From an uncultured Prevotellaceae bacterium (GTDB taxonomy: Bacteria > Bacteroidota > Bacteroidia > Bacteroidales > Bacteroidaceae), in contig CAMKSE010000009.1 in NCBI GenBank assembly GCA_946415365.1, positions 1-64,000 on the forward strand: DNA of 64,000 nt, written 5' to 3'. Both the position numbers and the translations under genes were made by a program. A model generated the notes under the pieces. The model did no database searches. It was given only the letters and a program-made list of their open reading frames with translations, and was not told where the DNA came from. The number at the start of each line of letters is the position of its first letter. Position 1 is the stretch's first letter. Below, one piece after another: positions 24,645 to 39,674 of the stretch.

Positions 24645-25602
24645 CAGAATTGTCTGAGAGTGATTTCTTTGAAGCGTCACTAAATTTGAAGTATCCCTTG
24701 CGCAAAGTGATAGGACCTTCATAGCCTTCTTCGTTATAGAGGTGACGGATTTGACAGCCACCCGTCAGGTCCCCATTTTGGTCAAGTTGCAGATGGAGAT
24801 ACAGTTTCCGCTTGGGATGAGGTTCATCATCACCCTCAATGACCCACAGCTCGGTGCCATTGAAGGTAACTACCGGATTGTCGAAGCCGTCAAGACGATA
24901 GATAGTACACTCCGTACATTTCAGCCCATGGGCTGTCATCTCAAAACTGAGCAGCAATTCCGGACAGTTATCACCCACCCAGCCCCAGGATCCTACAAGC
25001 TCCTTGGCTCTCTCGCGGGCCTCGAGACCATCACGGATGATACCACGCAGAGCCTGTTTGTCGTCCTCTCCGTCAGGAGAAGGATTGAAATCGTCAACAT
25101 ACCAGTCATTGCGCTCATACAGAAGGGCTATGGTTGTCTCCTGGTCTATGAAATTGTGTATGATCATGTCGACAAGGGCTGTGGAGTCGGTAATGTTATA
25201 GACCTTCGCCACCTTGTATCTCCAGTCGTCAGAGATATCCTGTCCGCACACCCAATGATCGTAGTCGTAGAGGATGTCACCCGTCTCCTCGCACATCAGC
25301 GAAGCCTCCGCCATCAGTGCATAGTAACGCTGGGAGCAGTAGACACTATCGAAGTTGATGCCACTCGGATTATAGTCCGTGTTTCCGTCTTCGTCGCGGC
25401 TGATTTTACCCACATACTGATAAATCGTGTCCAAGCGCTGCCGGATATACTCCTCAGTGTGTCGGAAAGCCTCCATATCAGTGATGGTGGTATCCGTGGC
25501 CAGCGAGTCAGCATCATTTACGGTACTGTTCATCTTGTTGCCGCAACTCGACGTCAGCACTACAGTCACAACAAAAAACAAGAACTTCCTCATACCCAAC
25601 AC
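24637..25602 (-). CDS. Hypothetical lipoprotein
   Basis: MRKFLFFVVTVVLTSSCGNK lipobox. Confidence 0.7.
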   Translation of the reverse strand: MLGMRKFLFFVVTVVLTSSCGNKMNSTVNDADSLATDTTITDMEAFRHTEEYIRQRLDTIYQYVGKISRDEDGNTDYNPSGINFDSVYCSQRYYALMAEASLMCEETGDILYDYDHWVCGQDISDDWRYKVAKVYNITDSTALVDMIIHNFIDQETTIALLYERNDWYVDDFNPSPDGEDDKQALRGIIRDGLEARERAKELVGSWGWVGDNCPELLLSFEMTAHGLKCTECTIYRLDGFDNPVVTFNGTELWVIEGDDEPHPKRKLYLHLQLDQNGDLTGGCQIRHLYNEEGYEGPITLRKGYFKFSDASKKSLSDNSDA

Positions 25603-25604
25603 TA

Positions 25605-26633
25605 CTATTCACTAATACCCGATTTCGACTTGAAACCTTCCCGGAAGTCATCCATCGTCAGTTCAGACAGCACAGCCTTCGACAAGTTCGTCTTTCCGGC
25701 CAGACGGTTGGCCTGCGCCTGGATGCTCTTCTCAAAGACGTTACGGGCGAAACGGGCATTACCGAAGTTACGGTCTTTCTTTTCGACGATGATCTCAAAG
25801 CGTGTCTTCAGATAGGCCTCAGCATCGCCATCCATCGTGTACTGGTTCTTCTTCATATACATCTTGAAGATGTCAACAAGTTCCTGCGGTGTGTAGTCGG
25901 GGAAATCGATATAACGGTTGAAACGCGACTTAAGACCGGGGTTGGAGTCGATGAAGCGTTGCATCTCGTTCTTATAACCCGCAACAATCACCACCAGACG
26001 GTCGCGATAGTCCTCCATACGTTTCAGAATGGTCGAGATGGCCTCCTGTCCGTAGTCGTTGCCACTACCGCCTTCAGGCACCAACGAGTAAGCCTCATCG
26101 ATGAAGAGCACACCGTCGAGGGCCTTCATGATGACCGTATCAGTCTTCGGGCCCGTCTTTCCGACATACTCTCCCACCAGTCCCGCACGGTCGGTCTCCA
26201 CTGTATGACCTTTCTTCAGCACACCGAGGTCTTTGTAGATACGTCCAACAATACGGGCCACGGTGGTCTTACCTGTACCGGGAGATCCGTAGAACACCAG
26301 GTGATACGATACCTTTGCAGTTTTCAGCCCCTTGGCTTCGCGTTGCTTCTGCAGCTTCACGAAGTTTGCCAACGAGCGGACCTCCTCCTTCACCGAACTG
26401 AGACCGATCAGTTCGTCAAGTTCCTGGTAGGGGTCGCCTTCAAGCGGCTCGTTCACTATGACGGAGTCTTTTTTCTCCGTCTGCTCTGTCTTCTGCACGG
26501 TTTCTTCCGTAGTCTCTGTCTTCTCTTCGTCGTCCGAGAAGATGGCCACGAGAACAAGCAGTATGAAGAAGCCGATACTCAGACAACCGCACCCCTTGAA
26601 AACCTTACCCACAATTTCACCAATATTACTCAT
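25605..26633 (-). CDS. Membrane-anchored CbbX/SpoVK-like AAA+ ATPase
   Basis: N-terminal TM LSIGFFILLVLVAIF; YGSPGTGKTTVARIVG; GVLFIDEAYSL. Confidence 0.88.
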   Translation of the reverse strand: MSNIGEIVGKVFKGCGCLSIGFFILLVLVAIFSDDEEKTETTEETVQKTEQTEKKDSVIVNEPLEGDPYQELDELIGLSSVKEEVRSLANFVKLQKQREAKGLKTAKVSYHLVFYGSPGTGKTTVARIVGRIYKDLGVLKKGHTVETDRAGLVGEYVGKTGPKTDTVIMKALDGVLFIDEAYSLVPEGGSGNDYGQEAISTILKRMEDYRDRLVVIVAGYKNEMQRFIDSNPGLKSRFNRYIDFPDYTPQELVDIFKMYMKKNQYTMDGDAEAYLKTRFEIIVEKKDRNFGNARFARNVFEKSIQAQANRLAGKTNLSKAVLSELTMDDFREGFKSKSGISE

Positions 26634-26718
26634 ATCATTATAGTTTTTGATTTATCAGCCGATTTGGATGCAAAGATACAAATAAGTGGGCAAAAAACAA
26701 AAAAATATCAAAAAAAAA

Positions 26719-26740
26719 GCCGTTCGGTAAAACGAACGGC
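26719..26740 (-). terminator. Intrinsic terminator
   Basis: GCCGTTCG/CGAACGGC stem with T-tract on the minus strand. Confidence 0.8.
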
Positions 26741-26757
26741 CAATTTTTTAATATTAC

Positions 26758-27858
26758 TTAGAACGAGTCGTCATACTGGTCTTTACCCTTTGCATAATAA
26801 ATCTTCTCGCCATCCATCACGAACCAGCCATTGCTGTTCGTTGAGCGCAGTTTCACGATATGAGCAGTAGGATCCTCAAACGAGATCTGATCCTTTGTCT
26901 CAGCATCAGGATTCGGCATCAGCAGCAGACGGGCGATGGTAGCACGTTTCTGGGCAGAATACTCAGTCGGGGTGTTGGCATCCCATGCTACGCGAACCTT
27001 ATACGGGCCAGTCCAGTAATCCTTTCCGTTAGGTTTGTACTGATTGCCAGGAGTGGCTCCTGCGAAGTGCTGGAACAGGTTGTTGTGCTGCATACCACCA
27101 CCGTAGTCCTTACCGTTATTGCCTGTGAACTGGGCGATACAGAGATCCTGGAAGGTAACATTGGCAATACCTGTGGTCTGCAACTGGGCATACTGTGTTC
27201 CAAACAGGAAGTCGATCATCTCACGGCAATCCTGGCTGCAGTCGAGCAGACGGGGATAAACCAGATACATCACTGCTGCCACAAAGAGAGGATTGTTGGC
27301 GGCTGCGGTACGGCTGCCGTCGGCATTCTCCATCAGGGTCTTCAGCTCGGCCACATTACGGGGCAGACGGTTGAAAGTGAACTCCGATACACGGTATTTC
27401 TTGTTGTTACCGATGAAGGTGATCTCATGGGTCTCGGTAGAATCAAGCAACTCAACTGTCTCCACGGGGATGGAATAAGCGGTAATGCTCTTCACTTTGT
27501 CCACCAAGTAAGGATAGTTGTGAACTGCAGTGCTGCCAGCCGTTGTCCAAGTCACACGACCATTATCCAGATAGAAGGCAGATGTCTCCGTCACATTACT
27601 CGTCGTTGTACGGAAGCCCATATCATTGGCTGTTCCAGCAGCCAGCAGGTTACCGCCGGCGGGGAAGTCCAGATACTCATGCAGGGGATTGCAGTAGGTG
27701 AAGTCGTCCTTCATCGTGGCAGCCACACTATTGTTGGTGCCGGTGTTCGAGCCGACGATGGGCACAGTAAACTCTACACGATAGTATTCCTGAGTAGCCT
27801 GTGCAAATGAGGTGATGGCAAACATCGCCATAGCGAGGGTTGTAAATATCTTTTTCAT
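26758..27858 (-). CDS. Secreted hypothetical protein
   Basis: Signal peptide MKKIFTTLAMAMFAITSFAQA; long ORF with terminator. Confidence 0.65.
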   Translation of the reverse strand: MKKIFTTLAMAMFAITSFAQATQEYYRVEFTVPIVGSNTGTNNSVAATMKDDFTYCNPLHEYLDFPAGGNLLAAGTANDMGFRTTTSNVTETSAFYLDNGRVTWTTAGSTAVHNYPYLVDKVKSITAYSIPVETVELLDSTETHEITFIGNNKKYRVSEFTFNRLPRNVAELKTLMENADGSRTAAANNPLFVAAVMYLVYPRLLDCSQDCREMIDFLFGTQYAQLQTTGIANVTFQDLCIAQFTGNNGKDYGGGMQHNNLFQHFAGATPGNQYKPNGKDYWTGPYKVRVAWDANTPTEYSAQKRATIARLLLMPNPDAETKDQISFEDPTAHIVKLRSTNSNGWFVMDGEKIYYAKGKDQYDDSF

Positions 27859-27894
27859 AATGATTCTGTTTTTAATTGTTAAACGACACTTTAA

Positions 27895-28611
27895 TTACTT
27901 TTTAATAAATTTCAAAGCTTTGTTGCCAACCTTGACAACATAGACACCTGCTTTCAGATGACCCACGAAGAGCGTGGTATGTCCGTTGTTGACAGGAGCC
28001 TCGGCCATCTGCTTGCCGTCCAGAGCAAACACTACTGCCGAACCCGTCTCACCACAGCCCGATAAGGCCAGCTGTGAACAGACAGGCGTCAACAGACGAA
28101 GTTGCTCAACGTTACGGATCTCCTTGACCTTCTCGATACCTGTAGACTCACCACGGAAGAAACTGACACTTGTCACACCAGTCTCATTGCCTTCAGTTGT
28201 CACCACTTCAAACACACCCTGAGTGTCAATACTGGCCAGCATCTTCACATCCTTAACCAGGAATTGCTTTCCGGTGTTCGTCACCAGCCACACCGGCTTG
28301 GTCATGTCGATGTTGTCAGTCGCACTGGAACCGCCCTGATACTTGCTCAGGTCGATATCCGACTCATGTTTCTCGAAGGTGATGCTCTCCACACCTGTAG
28401 CCCCCTCACCGTCGCGCACAACAATCTCAAAGGTGCTGCCGCCATCGGGAATTACAAGCATACTCACTCTGACCACCTCAATGTACTGCCCCGTGTTGGT
28501 CTTAAGACACATCACTTCTTTGGCAGACGCTGTCTGACTGGGAAGGAACAGGCCGGCTGTGAGTAACGCTGCCATCATACCTGTCTTCCAACGTTGCTTG
28601 AATTGTTTCAT
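27895..28611 (-). CDS. Secreted hypothetical protein with sorting-signal-like C-terminus
   Basis: Signal peptide; VVFALDGKQMAEAPVNNGHTTLFVGHLKAGVYVVKVGNKALKFIKK. Confidence 0.65.
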   Translation of the reverse strand: MKQFKQRWKTGMMAALLTAGLFLPSQTASAKEVMCLKTNTGQYIEVVRVSMLVIPDGGSTFEIVVRDGEGATGVESITFEKHESDIDLSKYQGGSSATDNIDMTKPVWLVTNTGKQFLVKDVKMLASIDTQGVFEVVTTEGNETGVTSVSFFRGESTGIEKVKEIRNVEQLRLLTPVCSQLALSGCGETGSAVVFALDGKQMAEAPVNNGHTTLFVGHLKAGVYVVKVGNKALKFIKK

Positions 28612-28673
28612 TTGCTTTACTGATTTTAAGTAATATTATTAAGAGAAATTATATAGGAATGTACGTATATTGA

Positions 28674-29696
28674 TCAGAACTTACCCTGGATCTTGTCTGC
28701 GGGAATCTCCACAGGTGTCTCGATACCAGGCCAGTAGAACTTCTGGGGCTGGGCACCATGGACATTATCATCCTTATCGATGCTCTGACGGAAGGCACTC
28801 TTCACGACATAGTACTTGCCACCCTTCTCATAGAAAGTCTTAAACTGCATCTCCTGCACGCTGCTATACTTCTCCTTCAGGTCGGGATAATTCGGCAGAA
28901 ACAGTCCCTGCCAGGCGAATGACGTGCTATAGGTACCGAGAATCTTGGTAGGAGCGAGCTTCTCCTTAATCTTCGCGTTGACCTTGGCCTTGTAGTCGGC
29001 CACAGCCTTTGCCTGACGGTTCTTGTCGGTGAGGTCGTTAAGCAGATAGTTCTGGTTAATAATGTCCTGTACATATTTGTTATCAGCCTCGGCTTTCAAC
29101 TCTGCGGCAGTTTTCTCCTTTGTTCCGGTATACTCAAGATACAGTTTCTTCACACGGGCGTTCTCAGCCTTGAAGGCCTCAATCTCTGCCTGAGGAAGCG
29201 GCTTGTTCAATTTGTTGCTCGATTTACTCATAGCCTTGATCTGCTCAGGCACCCGGTTGTTCAATAGGTCGAGCACATGGGCCGGCTGGTCGAAGGCAAC
29301 GAAGTCCTCGGTATTTCCCTTCATCCAACGCAGGAGGTTCACCAGCGTTTGGGCAGCACCACGGGCATTTGCCCTATTCGACGATGTGTCACCCCCCTCA
29401 CCATACTCCATAACGGAATACTTGTAGATGATACGTCCACTCTCCGTCTGATCCAGACCTAAATACTTGTCCATACCGCCAGCTTTCGCAGCGTTATTCT
29501 TCTCCTGACGAGCTGGATGGTTAGCCTCATACTCAGCAAGGGCTTTCTCCTCCTGAGTCTTCTGAACGGTCTCTTTGACGACTGCGTTCTTCGCTTTCTT
29601 AACCAGATTACCGAACTGTGCATGAGTGTTCATGCTAACGGCGAAAAGCAGAGCAACGACAGCTGCCAGTCTTGAATAATTGCTTGAATGATTCAT
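28674..29696 (-). CDS. Secreted hypothetical protein
   Basis: Signal peptide and long ORF. Confidence 0.6.
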   Translation of the reverse strand: MNHSSNYSRLAAVVALLFAVSMNTHAQFGNLVKKAKNAVVKETVQKTQEEKALAEYEANHPARQEKNNAAKAGGMDKYLGLDQTESGRIIYKYSVMEYGEGGDTSSNRANARGAAQTLVNLLRWMKGNTEDFVAFDQPAHVLDLLNNRVPEQIKAMSKSSNKLNKPLPQAEIEAFKAENARVKKLYLEYTGTKEKTAAELKAEADNKYVQDIINQNYLLNDLTDKNRQAKAVADYKAKVNAKIKEKLAPTKILGTYSTSFAWQGLFLPNYPDLKEKYSSVQEMQFKTFYEKGGKYYVVKSAFRQSIDKDDNVHGAQPQKFYWPGIETPVEIPADKIQGKF

Positions 29697-29734
29697 AATG
29701 AAAAAGTTTAAAAGTTTAATTAATATTTGAAAGA

Positions 29735-29926
29735 TTACATATTCAATTCACTCTTTTGAGCAAGTAGCTGACGAATTCGTTCATCGATCAGAGCTTCAAA
29801 CTTCGGTTGCAGTTCCTCAAGCCGCTCATCGACCGCCCGTCTGGCTAGAGTCTCTTGGTCTATCAAGAACCCCAGATAATCCGTTGCCAGATCCAACGCT
29901 TTCTTTTGTCGTTCAGTCTTTCTCAT
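29735..29926 (-). CDS. Small hypothetical protein
   Basis: MRKTERQKKALDLATDYLGFLID...; TAACTTTG promoter motif at 29935-29942. Confidence 0.5.
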   Translation of the reverse strand: MRKTERQKKALDLATDYLGFLIDQETLARRAVDERLEELQPKFEALIDERIRQLLAQKSELNM

Positions 29927-30064
29927 TCTGGGTGCAAAGTTACGATGAAAAAGGGGATGGTTGATGAACATTTTATGCCAAAAAACACCATTTCACCCTG
30001 CAAAATCTTCCAAAATGCATTTTGCAGGGTGAAAAACGCCCAAAAAGTGGAAAAAATGGATAAT

Positions 30065-31582
30065 TTATTGCTGCTGTCTGTACTGTGATGGCGTCATACC
30101 ATAGGCCCGCTTGAAGCATCGGCCAAAACTGTTGGTCTCATCATAACCGCAAAGACTGGCTACCCTTGAGACAGGCATATCGGGATTGTCGAGCAGAAGT
30201 TTGGCTGCGCGTTCCATCTGAATGGCAGAGATGAATGCCTTGGGCGATTCACCTGTGACACTTAACAGACGACGACGGAAAGTCTGGACGCTCATATTCA
30301 TCTGAGAAGCCACTTCCTCAACACCATACTGCCCCGAAGGTAAGCCGTCATTAACAACACGCACTGTCTGCATCAGGAAAAGACGATCCTCTGCATTCAA
30401 ATCATCCTCTGTCTGATCTGTCTCAACCTCAGTTGTCTGACCATCCACATTCTCCAACGACTCCACGCGATGCATAGACTCAATCTGATGAATCAGCTCC
30501 CTCATCCTTCTGCGATCACGACGATGCCGCCACAAAGCGAATGCCAGTAACGCCAGCAAGAGGGCTACAATCACAACACACGCCATCGTATAAATGCGAC
30601 GGGAACGCAGTATCTCACTGTTCTCTGCCTGTAGTTCGTCATAACCATATTCAGCCGCATACTTGGATAATAATTCACCTGTATTCTCATCATAAATAGA
30701 ATCACGCAACTCATTATAGCGGTCATTATGCTCCATCGCCTGCACTGGATCAGACGAGCGGAGTGCCTCATAGAGCCCGTACCGGCTCTTACTCTCATTA
30801 TAGAGATCGTGCTGGGACACAAATATCTTCAAAGCCTCACTATAATACCGCACAGCAGCCGAATCGTTATGAAACTGATGCATCAGCAATCCCATCTGGT
30901 TACAGGCAATACCTAAAGAATGGATATTCCCACTCTCACGCAGACCGGGAATGGCTTCGTCCAATGCCATCTTTGCGTCAGAATCCCGATGCAGTGAAAT
31001 GAGAGCCGACGCCCGCTCTGCCTGACGGATAGCCATCTTATCCTGGCGACCCAACTTCTGTTCCATCTCATATGCTTTCGTGGCATAGTCGAGCGACTGT
31101 TCTTCCTGTTTCAATGTATGATAGACCTCTGAGGCCATACCATGCAGAACTGCCATTCGCTGCGGATTGTCGGCCTTTTTAGCATACTCGATAGCTTTCA
31201 GCACATATTTCTCAGCCTCCTTTGGTTGACGCATGCTCATATAGATACCGGCCAACGTGTTCAGACTCGACGACATCGCATCAGGATCTCCCGACTTCTC
31301 GTCGAACGCATAACATTGTCTGGCATACTTCACTGCTTGATTGAAGTCACCTTTCCTAATATAGATAATTGCTAACAGATTCAGGCAATCACCCTCAACC
31401 TCACTACCCTTACATGCCGGTAGCGCCTCTAAAGCGACCTGCTCAGCAGCATCGTACGACTGTATGCCATAAAGGCTGTCAGCCTTTTCATATAATATCT
31501 CACCATTACCGTCTGCAACAGCCTTTACAGGCAGAAGCAAACAAGCCAATAGGGTACACCTTATTATATATATATGTTTCAT
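30065..31582 (-). CDS. TPR-TM-AraC family transcriptional regulator
   Basis: TPR-like repeats, TM IYTMACVVIVALLLALLAFALW, C-terminal AraC HTH FRRRLLSVTGESPKAFI...SRVASLCGYDETNSFGRCFKRAYGMTPSQYR. Confidence 0.85.
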   Translation of the reverse strand: MKHIYIIRCTLLACLLLPVKAVADGNGEILYEKADSLYGIQSYDAAEQVALEALPACKGSEVEGDCLNLLAIIYIRKGDFNQAVKYARQCYAFDEKSGDPDAMSSSLNTLAGIYMSMRQPKEAEKYVLKAIEYAKKADNPQRMAVLHGMASEVYHTLKQEEQSLDYATKAYEMEQKLGRQDKMAIRQAERASALISLHRDSDAKMALDEAIPGLRESGNIHSLGIACNQMGLLMHQFHNDSAAVRYYSEALKIFVSQHDLYNESKSRYGLYEALRSSDPVQAMEHNDRYNELRDSIYDENTGELLSKYAAEYGYDELQAENSEILRSRRIYTMACVVIVALLLALLAFALWRHRRDRRRMRELIHQIESMHRVESLENVDGQTTEVETDQTEDDLNAEDRLFLMQTVRVVNDGLPSGQYGVEEVASQMNMSVQTFRRRLLSVTGESPKAFISAIQMERAAKLLLDNPDMPVSRVASLCGYDETNSFGRCFKRAYGMTPSQYRQQQ

Positions 31583-31639
31583 TGCGCCTGCAAAGGTACA
31601 AAAAAGTTGGGGAAGAAACAAATAATGTGACACAAAAAA

Positions 31640-31662
31640 ACCGTCCGATGATGTCGGACGGT
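31640..31662. terminator. Intrinsic terminator downstream of gap
   Basis: ACCGTCCGA-TGATG-TCGGACGGT with A/T tracts on both sides. Confidence 0.85.
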
Positions 31663-31698
31663 CTTTTTTTCTAACAAACTTTTGTCTGCGTTCGCTGC

Positions 31699-32727
31699 TT
31701 ATTTCAGTTCAGCGAGATACTTAATGGTGCGAACCATCTGAGAAGTGTAAGAGTTCTCATTGTCGTACCAAGAAACAACCTGTACCTGATAGGTATCGTC
31801 GTCGATCTTGCTGACCATGGTCTGAGTAGCATCGAACAGAGAACCGAACTTCATGCCGATGATGTCGCTAGAAACGATCTGATCCTCAGTGTAACCGAAA
31901 CTCTCGGTCTGAGCAGCCTTCATGGCAGCGTTGATACCCTCCTTAGTGATGTCCTTACCCTTCACAACGGCAACCAGGATAGTGGTAGAACCTGTGGGAG
32001 TCGGAACGCGCTGAGCGCTACCGATCAGCTTACCGTTCAGCTCGGGGATAACCAGACCGATGGCCTTGGCAGCACCTGTAGAGTTAGGAACGATGTTCTG
32101 AGCACCGGCGCGGCTACGACGGAGGTCACCCTTGCGCTGAGGACCGTCGAGAATCATCTGGTCGCCAGTGTAAGCGTGGATGGTAGACATGATACCGCTG
32201 ACGATGGGAGCGAAGCCGTTCAGGGCAGCAGCCATAGGAGCCAGACAGTTTGTGGTGCAAGAAGCAGCAGAAATCACGGTGTCAGCCGGAGTCAGAGTCT
32301 TGTGGTTCACATTGTAAACGATGGTGGGCAGGTCGTTGCCGGCGGGAGCAGAGATAACAACCTTCTTGGCACCAGCCTGAATGTGAGCAGAAGCCTTCTC
32401 CTTAGATGTGTAGAAACCTGTGCACTCGAGAACGACGTCAACACCCAGCTCACCCCAAGGCAGCTCAGCAGCATTGGGCTTTGCATAGATAGTGATCTCC
32501 TTACCATCAACGATGATAGAGTTCTCTGTAGCCTCAACAGTGTGCTTACCCTCACCGAACTTACCAGCGAAGCCACCCTGAGCGGTGTCATACTTCAGCA
32601 GGTGAGCAAGCATCTTCGGGCTTGTCAAGTCATTGATTGCTACTACTTCATAACCTTCAGCCTCGAACATCTGACGGAAAGCGAGGCGACCGATACGGCC
32701 AAAACCGTTAATTGCAACTTTTGTCAT
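31699..32727 (-). CDS. gap: Type I glyceraldehyde-3-phosphate dehydrogenase
   Basis: [48 protein letters not shown]; start set to 32727. Confidence 0.95.
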   Translation of the reverse strand: MTKVAINGFGRIGRLAFRQMFEAEGYEVVAINDLTSPKMLAHLLKYDTAQGGFAGKFGEGKHTVEATENSIIVDGKEITIYAKPNAAELPWGELGVDVVLECTGFYTSKEKASAHIQAGAKKVVISAPAGNDLPTIVYNVNHKTLTPADTVISAASCTTNCLAPMAAALNGFAPIVSGIMSTIHAYTGDQMILDGPQRKGDLRRSRAGAQNIVPNSTGAAKAIGLVIPELNGKLIGSAQRVPTPTGSTTILVAVVKGKDITKEGINAAMKAAQTESFGYTEDQIVSSDIIGMKFGSLFDATQTMVSKIDDDTYQVQVVSWYDNENSYTSQMVRTIKYLAELK

Positions 32728-32976
32728 TTTACTTAATATTTTAAAGGGTTTATACCTAAATAAATGTCTTTTTTGAGCCTTTTCAGCAATTTTTTTCTTT
32801 TTCGGATGCAAAGTTACGAAAAAATTCCTATATTTGCACACAAATTCTATCTAAAAAGAAGTGAAAAGTTAAAAGTTAAAAGTGAAAAGTCTATAAATCG
32901 AAGATGTAAAGTCGGAGATTGCAAATCATAGATTACAATTCACCAATAAATAATTAACATTAAAATTTTAACGACT

Positions 32977-33408
32977 ATGGGATTTATTAAAGAATTCAAG
33001 GAGTTTGCCATGAAGGGCAACGTAATGGACATGGCTGTCGGTGTGATCATCGGCGGTGCCTTCGGTAAAATCGTCAGTTCACTGGTTGGCGACGTGTTGA
33101 TGCCGCTGATCGGCAAATTGACAGGCGGTGTGAGCTTCGTTGACCTCTTCGTCAACCTCGGCGACGGTAACTATACCACCCTCGCTGCTGCCAAGGAGGC
33201 TGGTGCTGCTGTTTTTGCCTACGGACAGTTCATCCAGAACATCATCGACTTCCTGATTGTTGCACTCTGTATCTTCCTGATGATCAAGGGTATGAACAAG
33301 CTGAGCCGCAAGAAGGAAGAGCCCGCTCCTGCAGAACCAGAAGCTCCGAAGGGTCCGACACAGGAGGAGCTGCTTGCAGAGATTCGCGACCTTCTGAAGA
33401 ACAAGTAA
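32977..33408 (+). CDS. mscL: Large-conductance mechanosensitive channel
   Basis: [46 protein letters not shown]. Confidence 0.95.
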   Translation: MGFIKEFKEFAMKGNVMDMAVGVIIGGAFGKIVSSLVGDVLMPLIGKLTGGVSFVDLFVNLGDGNYTTLAAAKEAGAAVFAYGQFIQNIIDFLIVALCIFLMIKGMNKLSRKKEEPAPAEPEAPKGPTQEELLAEIRDLLKNK

Positions 33409-33432
33409 TCCCACTACGGGTTACATTATAAT

Positions 33433-33472
33433 ATAATAGGGGCGGCCACAACAGATGTGCCGCCCCTATTAT
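33433..33472. terminator. Bidirectional terminator between mscL and the OMP gene
   Basis: ATAATAGGGGCGGC...GCCGCCCCTATTAT perfect stem. Confidence 0.85.
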
Positions 33473-33493
33473 TTCTATGTGCGCAAAACTGAC

Positions 33494-34162
33494 TTAGAAG
33501 TTAAAGCCGATGGTAGCGTAGAGCGTACCAGTATGAGCAGTGTCGAAGTAGTCGTGTGAGACGTTAGAGAGACCGAAGTCATAGCCCAACTCTGCATACA
33601 TGAAGTCGTATTGCACGCCGCAGCCAATTTTGATACCGCCGTCGAAACGCTGGAACCCCTCATCTTCAAAGGAGCTGTAGGCCTGACGATGGTTAAAATC
33701 CTTCATCTTCCCTGCAACACCCACAGCCAGATAGCCGCCAATGAAAGGCTGGATACTGAACGCACGGTCCACGTCATATATGTACTTCATCACCAGAGGT
33801 GCCTCCAGATAGTTAAGACTATAGGAGAACTTCATCCCGTCATACTGGCCTTTACCACCCTTCTCCACATACGAGAGACCCGTCTCAAGATACAACGGAG
33901 AGTGATAGTCCAACTGGAATCCAGCCACAAACCCCACGTTGAGTCCCGTCTTTGCGGATCCGCCGTCGAGATACTTGTCATCGGAGTTCACAGTAGCAAA
34001 CGCAGCACCGATACGCAATCCGTAATACACGTCAGTATAGCTGCGGTGAGGAGTGAAAATGGGCCGAGGCCTGCTATAATTATAATAATGTGGTCTGCCG
34101 TACTGTGCGAGGGCAGGCACCGTGAGCAAGATGCTCATCAAGGCAATCATCATTCTTTTCAT
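33494..34162 (-). CDS. PorT-like outer-membrane beta-barrel protein
   Basis: Signal peptide MKRMMIALMSILLTVPALAQ; GLRIGAAFATV...GLNVGFVAGFQLDYH; terminal aromatic ATIGFNF. Confidence 0.75.
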   Translation of the reverse strand: MKRMMIALMSILLTVPALAQYGRPHYYNYSRPRPIFTPHRSYTDVYYGLRIGAAFATVNSDDKYLDGGSAKTGLNVGFVAGFQLDYHSPLYLETGLSYVEKGGKGQYDGMKFSYSLNYLEAPLVMKYIYDVDRAFSIQPFIGGYLAVGVAGKMKDFNHRQAYSSFEDEGFQRFDGGIKIGCGVQYDFMYAELGYDFGLSNVSHDYFDTAHTGTLYATIGFNF

Positions 34163-34292
34163 AAGCGTAAATTTTATTTGGTTCACGCTGCAAAAGTACG
34201 TCAATTCCCATACATACAAAAAGGATTTCCCCTACATTCACGTGGGAAAATCCCTAATTATATTTAGTATTTTATACCATCTACCTCGGACG

Positions 34293-39652
<5,360 letters not shown>

Positions 39653-39674
39653 TTTTCAATTCTCAATTTTCAAT

